Assembly (NCBI GenBank): GCA_963575745.1
Contig: CAUYUJ010017630.1
Coordinates: 77,501-141,500, forward strand
Reading direction: 5' to 3'
Length of the DNA stretch: 64,000 nt
Origin: Prorocentrum cordatum
Lineage: Eukaryota > Sar > Dinophyceae > Prorocentrales > Prorocentraceae
Position 1 is the stretch's first letter, and every line of letters begins with the position of its first letter. The notes under the pieces were generated by a model. That model had not been told where the DNA came from, did no database searches, and worked only from the letters and a program-made list of their open reading frames with translations. The translations under genes were made by a program, and so were the position numbers. Below, one piece after another: positions 61,573-64,000 of this stretch.

Positions 61573-62165
61573 GTTCCCCGCCGAGAGTGAGAGGGGGAGG
61601 GCTGTGCAAAACTGAAGACCCCCTGAGGCTATGCCGACCGCTCCCTTTCCGCCTCATTTTCGCTTCTTTGTGCCTCCACTGGGTGCGCCTCGAGATTCTG
61701 GCCAGAACGCGGGCGTGGAGATGTCCATGGAGCAGCGGTATCGGTTGAAGATCACTGAGGGGCAGCGAACGCGATTTGTGTTGTCGGGGCGACGGAGCAG
61801 GGAGCAACGCTCGTAGGTTAAGGGCAAACCCAAGCAGCCCAATCGTCGGCAAGGGCATGCCTAAGATCTGAGCTTCTCCCGAAGGGGGGTCGTCAGGAGT
61901 GCTATGGCAGGATCAAGCGCGCTGGCCGAGCGTGCTGGGATCTTGTCCTGGAAACAACGCTGCTCGACCACACGTAACTAAGAGTGAACCTTCGCCGGAG
62001 TGACCTTTGGTGCGGGCCCATCGGGGCCCCCGATCGCCGAACGCGATGTGGTAGTCAGCGTCTTGCGCGCTCGTGTTTATTCCCCCGGCGGCCCCGACAA
62101 AAGGCCGCGCACCAGAGGTCACCCTTACCTGGGGCCGCTGCGTGCGTGTAGCCGAGCGCTGCCGA
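61573..62165. other. No gene recognised
   Basis: 61,688-61,720 (CTCGAGATTCTGGCCAGAAC) resembles short segments at 19,302-19,335 and 20,150-20,180 (CTGGTCAGAACGCACC). Confidence 0.4.
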
Positions 62166-62354
62166 TCAATGAAGAGGAAGCGTGTTTCCAAATACGTTCC
62201 AGATGTCTAACAGATACTTTAACCATGTCTTAATCATGTGACAGAAACATGGTTATAACATGTTTAGAACATTTTGCAAACATCTCAAACTCATTCTTAA
62301 GTCAATGATAAGATTGTTGGAGTGTCCATTGCCATGCCATCCACAACTCCAAGG
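62166..62354 (+). repeat. Family H8 AT-rich repeat, copy 2
   Basis: CAATGAAGAGGAAGCGTGTT ... TTGTTGGAGTGTCCATTGCC ... CCACAACTCCA; same order as 15,621-15,808. Confidence 0.75.
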
Positions 62355-62700
62355 TATCAGTACCTTTTGATTTCCCCACGTGCGGCGGCCCGTGGCCCTT
62401 CTCGGCGGCACGCCAGCACACCACTACTGTGAGTGCGCCGCCCCCCCCCCCCCCAAGAGGCGACGCGCGCACCGAGAGACCTTGTGGTGTGTGTGTGTGT
62501 GTGTGTGCCTCGTGGCGGGCGCTGTCTGGCCACACCGCTCGGGAAACGCTCCACTGCGAGATGGGTGTGCTAGTTTTTTTTTTTTTTTTTTTTTTTTTTT
62601 TCTCTCTTAATATATATATATATATATACATACATACATACATACATGTGTGTGTGTGTGTGTGTTCGGGCCGGACGCGCGCCTCCAAGGAGGACACATG
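62355..62700 (+). repeat. (GT)n, poly-T, (TA)n and (TACA)n cluster
   Basis: GTGTGT at 62,485-62,508, T30 at 62,572-62,601, TATATA then TACATACATA at 62,608-62,646, and TGTGTG to 62,664. No gene. Confidence 0.85.
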
Positions 62701-63600
62701 GTGTTCGTGTGTCTCTGTGCGTCCCACTTTCCGCGGACGCGCGGCGCTCCCCCCGGCGGCGGCGGCCCGTGGCCTCTCGGCGGGCGCTTGGCGCCGCGTC
62801 GGGGGCGGCGTGTGCGGCTGCGGCGGCCTCCGCCGCCGCCTGCTGCTGCTCCTCCGGCTCCTTCTCGCCCCGTCCTCCTCGTGCCAGGCCGCCTCTTCTC
62901 GCCCCTGTCTGGAAGTGCTTCTCCTTCTGCTTCTTCTTCTTCTTCTTTGTCTGCTTGTTCTTCTTATTTTTCTTCTCCTTTGTCTGCTTCTCCTTCTCGG
63001 TCTTCTCCTTCGCGGGCAGCAGCTGCGAACATGCTGCCGCCCTCGGGAGTCATTCCCCCCCCCCGCAGTTCGAAGGTGTGCAGTGTTCGAAGGTGTGCTG
63101 TTCACGACCTTGAAGCGCACTGGAGTCTAACTTGCGACCACTCAACAACACTTCCGGGCGTTCACGGCCCTCTACCCCTGCATGAGCCGATTGATTGACA
63201 GCATGTCCTCCTCCTCCTCGTCCTCCTCCTTCTCCTCCTCCGCTGGGTGCCAGGCAAACAGTTTGACATAGAAAGGAAGGCTGCAGGGCTGCCGCCCACC
63301 TTTCGGCGGAAGACTGGCGCGTGTGGGCATCGAGATCGCTCCACCATCAATCGTCTGGTGCTCGTGCGGTCTCGAGTTGTCGGCCGTCTCCCACCAGCTT
63401 CGAGTTCACGGCCGTCCCGTTGCTCAGCCGTCGGCCGCCCACATGGCCGCCGGAAGTTCCTAACCTTTCCCTACACCACCCGCAACGTCCTACTACAGCA
63501 ACATCAAGTAAGACATCGGCCTGCCAGCGCGTGCCTCGTGGGAACCTCATATCCTTTCCTCCGATGGCCCCAGGGACCCCCAGGAGCCCTGGAACTTTCG
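62701..63600. other. No gene; CTT/CTC-rich tracts
   Basis: TTCTTCTTCTT-rich stretch at about 62,915-63,010 and CTCCTC at 63,205-63,240. Frames are Ser/Leu-rich. Nothing recognised. Confidence 0.45.
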
Positions 63601-64000
63601 GACGTCGCGAGAGCCTTGAGACGGGGGTCAGTGCAAACGGAGGTCAGCCAGAGCGTCGGATCTTGCAGTATCCTGCAGGGTCAGGGTCGCATTGACCCGG
63701 GCTTGGGTGCAGGATCCTTCGCATTGACCCGGATTTAGGTGCAGGATTTTGCAGTCTACAAGGCCTGATTGACTCGGGTCTGGATTGACCCAGGTCAGAA
63801 GATACCCGAGGACCCCCGAGGATAGACGAAGCGTGTGCCCCAATGCGTCTTAGAACCTGCTTTCTGATCGCACGTGTCTACCACTGTCCCTCCGCCTCCC
63901 TCGCCCCCAAGGCTCCACAGAAGTAGAGCGAGGCTTGGCTTTCGCCTCTCCCCTCTCTGCCCCCTTCGCCCCCCGCGCGCGCGGGCGACCTGCGACCTGC
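63601..64000. other. Short GACCCGG repeats, then C-rich end
   Basis: CATTGACCCGG(G/A)(C/T)TTnGGTGCAGGAT occurs twice (63,690 and 63,723), with further TTGACCC/GGGTC words to 63,810. No gene to the window end. Confidence 0.5.

Noticed and set aside
62608-62646. TATATATA stretch as a TATA promoter
   Set aside because: It is part of a TA/TACA/TG microsatellite cluster, and dinoflagellate promoters generally lack TATA boxes.

Overview
The window looks like nuclear DNA of a dinoflagellate. It is GC-rich and overwhelmingly non-coding, packed with small inverted-repeat elements and simple repeats. It holds a voltage-gated cation channel with a C-terminal EF-hand region of the single-domain type common in dinoflagellates, split by very long introns, one of them with a GC donor. 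It also holds a single-exon gene whose 5' UTR still carries the last 13 nt of the dinoflagellate spliced leader (SL), which marks a retroposed trans-spliced mRNA. No bacterial, organellar or viral gene organisation is seen. The species cannot be named from sequence alone; a free-living dinoflagellate is the best guess.

Layout. 1-12 kb: a 77-bp minisatellite, (CTC)n tracts, two copies of a 160-bp inverted-repeat element (family M1 below) and a long GC-rich segment (about 4-10.7 kb) in which I recognise nothing. 12.1-12.8 kb: two short stretches that read as halves of a C2 domain, with an M1 copy between them. 13-18.7 kb: minisatellites and several element families. 18.99-37.42 kb (+): the ion channel, reconstructed as exon A (N-terminus), B (S1), C (S2-S6 with the S4 sensor and pore), D (EF-hands) and E (C-terminal helix). 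The third intron is about 10.5 kb and contains, on the minus strand, the 476-codon OB-fold retrogene (27,984-29,414). 37.4-48 kb: a 4-kb (GAC)n higher-order satellite, a 323-bp tandem duplication and a 1.8-kb element with long inverted ends and subterminal repeat arrays. 48-64 kb: nested small elements, (CTC)n-bearing hairpin elements, poly-T tracts and no secure gene.

The strongest structure outside genes is family M1: fifteen full copies and one half copy of a 151-182 bp element with about 35-bp terminal inverted repeats (ends TTAAGTCGGGC / GCCCGACYTAA) and 8-bp target duplications, five of which are still perfect. At least nine further dispersed families (hairpin, palindromic or TIR type) occur, some nested in one another, which gives a relative order of insertion. 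The gene, its nested retrogene and the element families together show the two processes shaping this DNA: recycling of spliced-leader mRNAs into the genome and bursts of short non-autonomous DNA elements.
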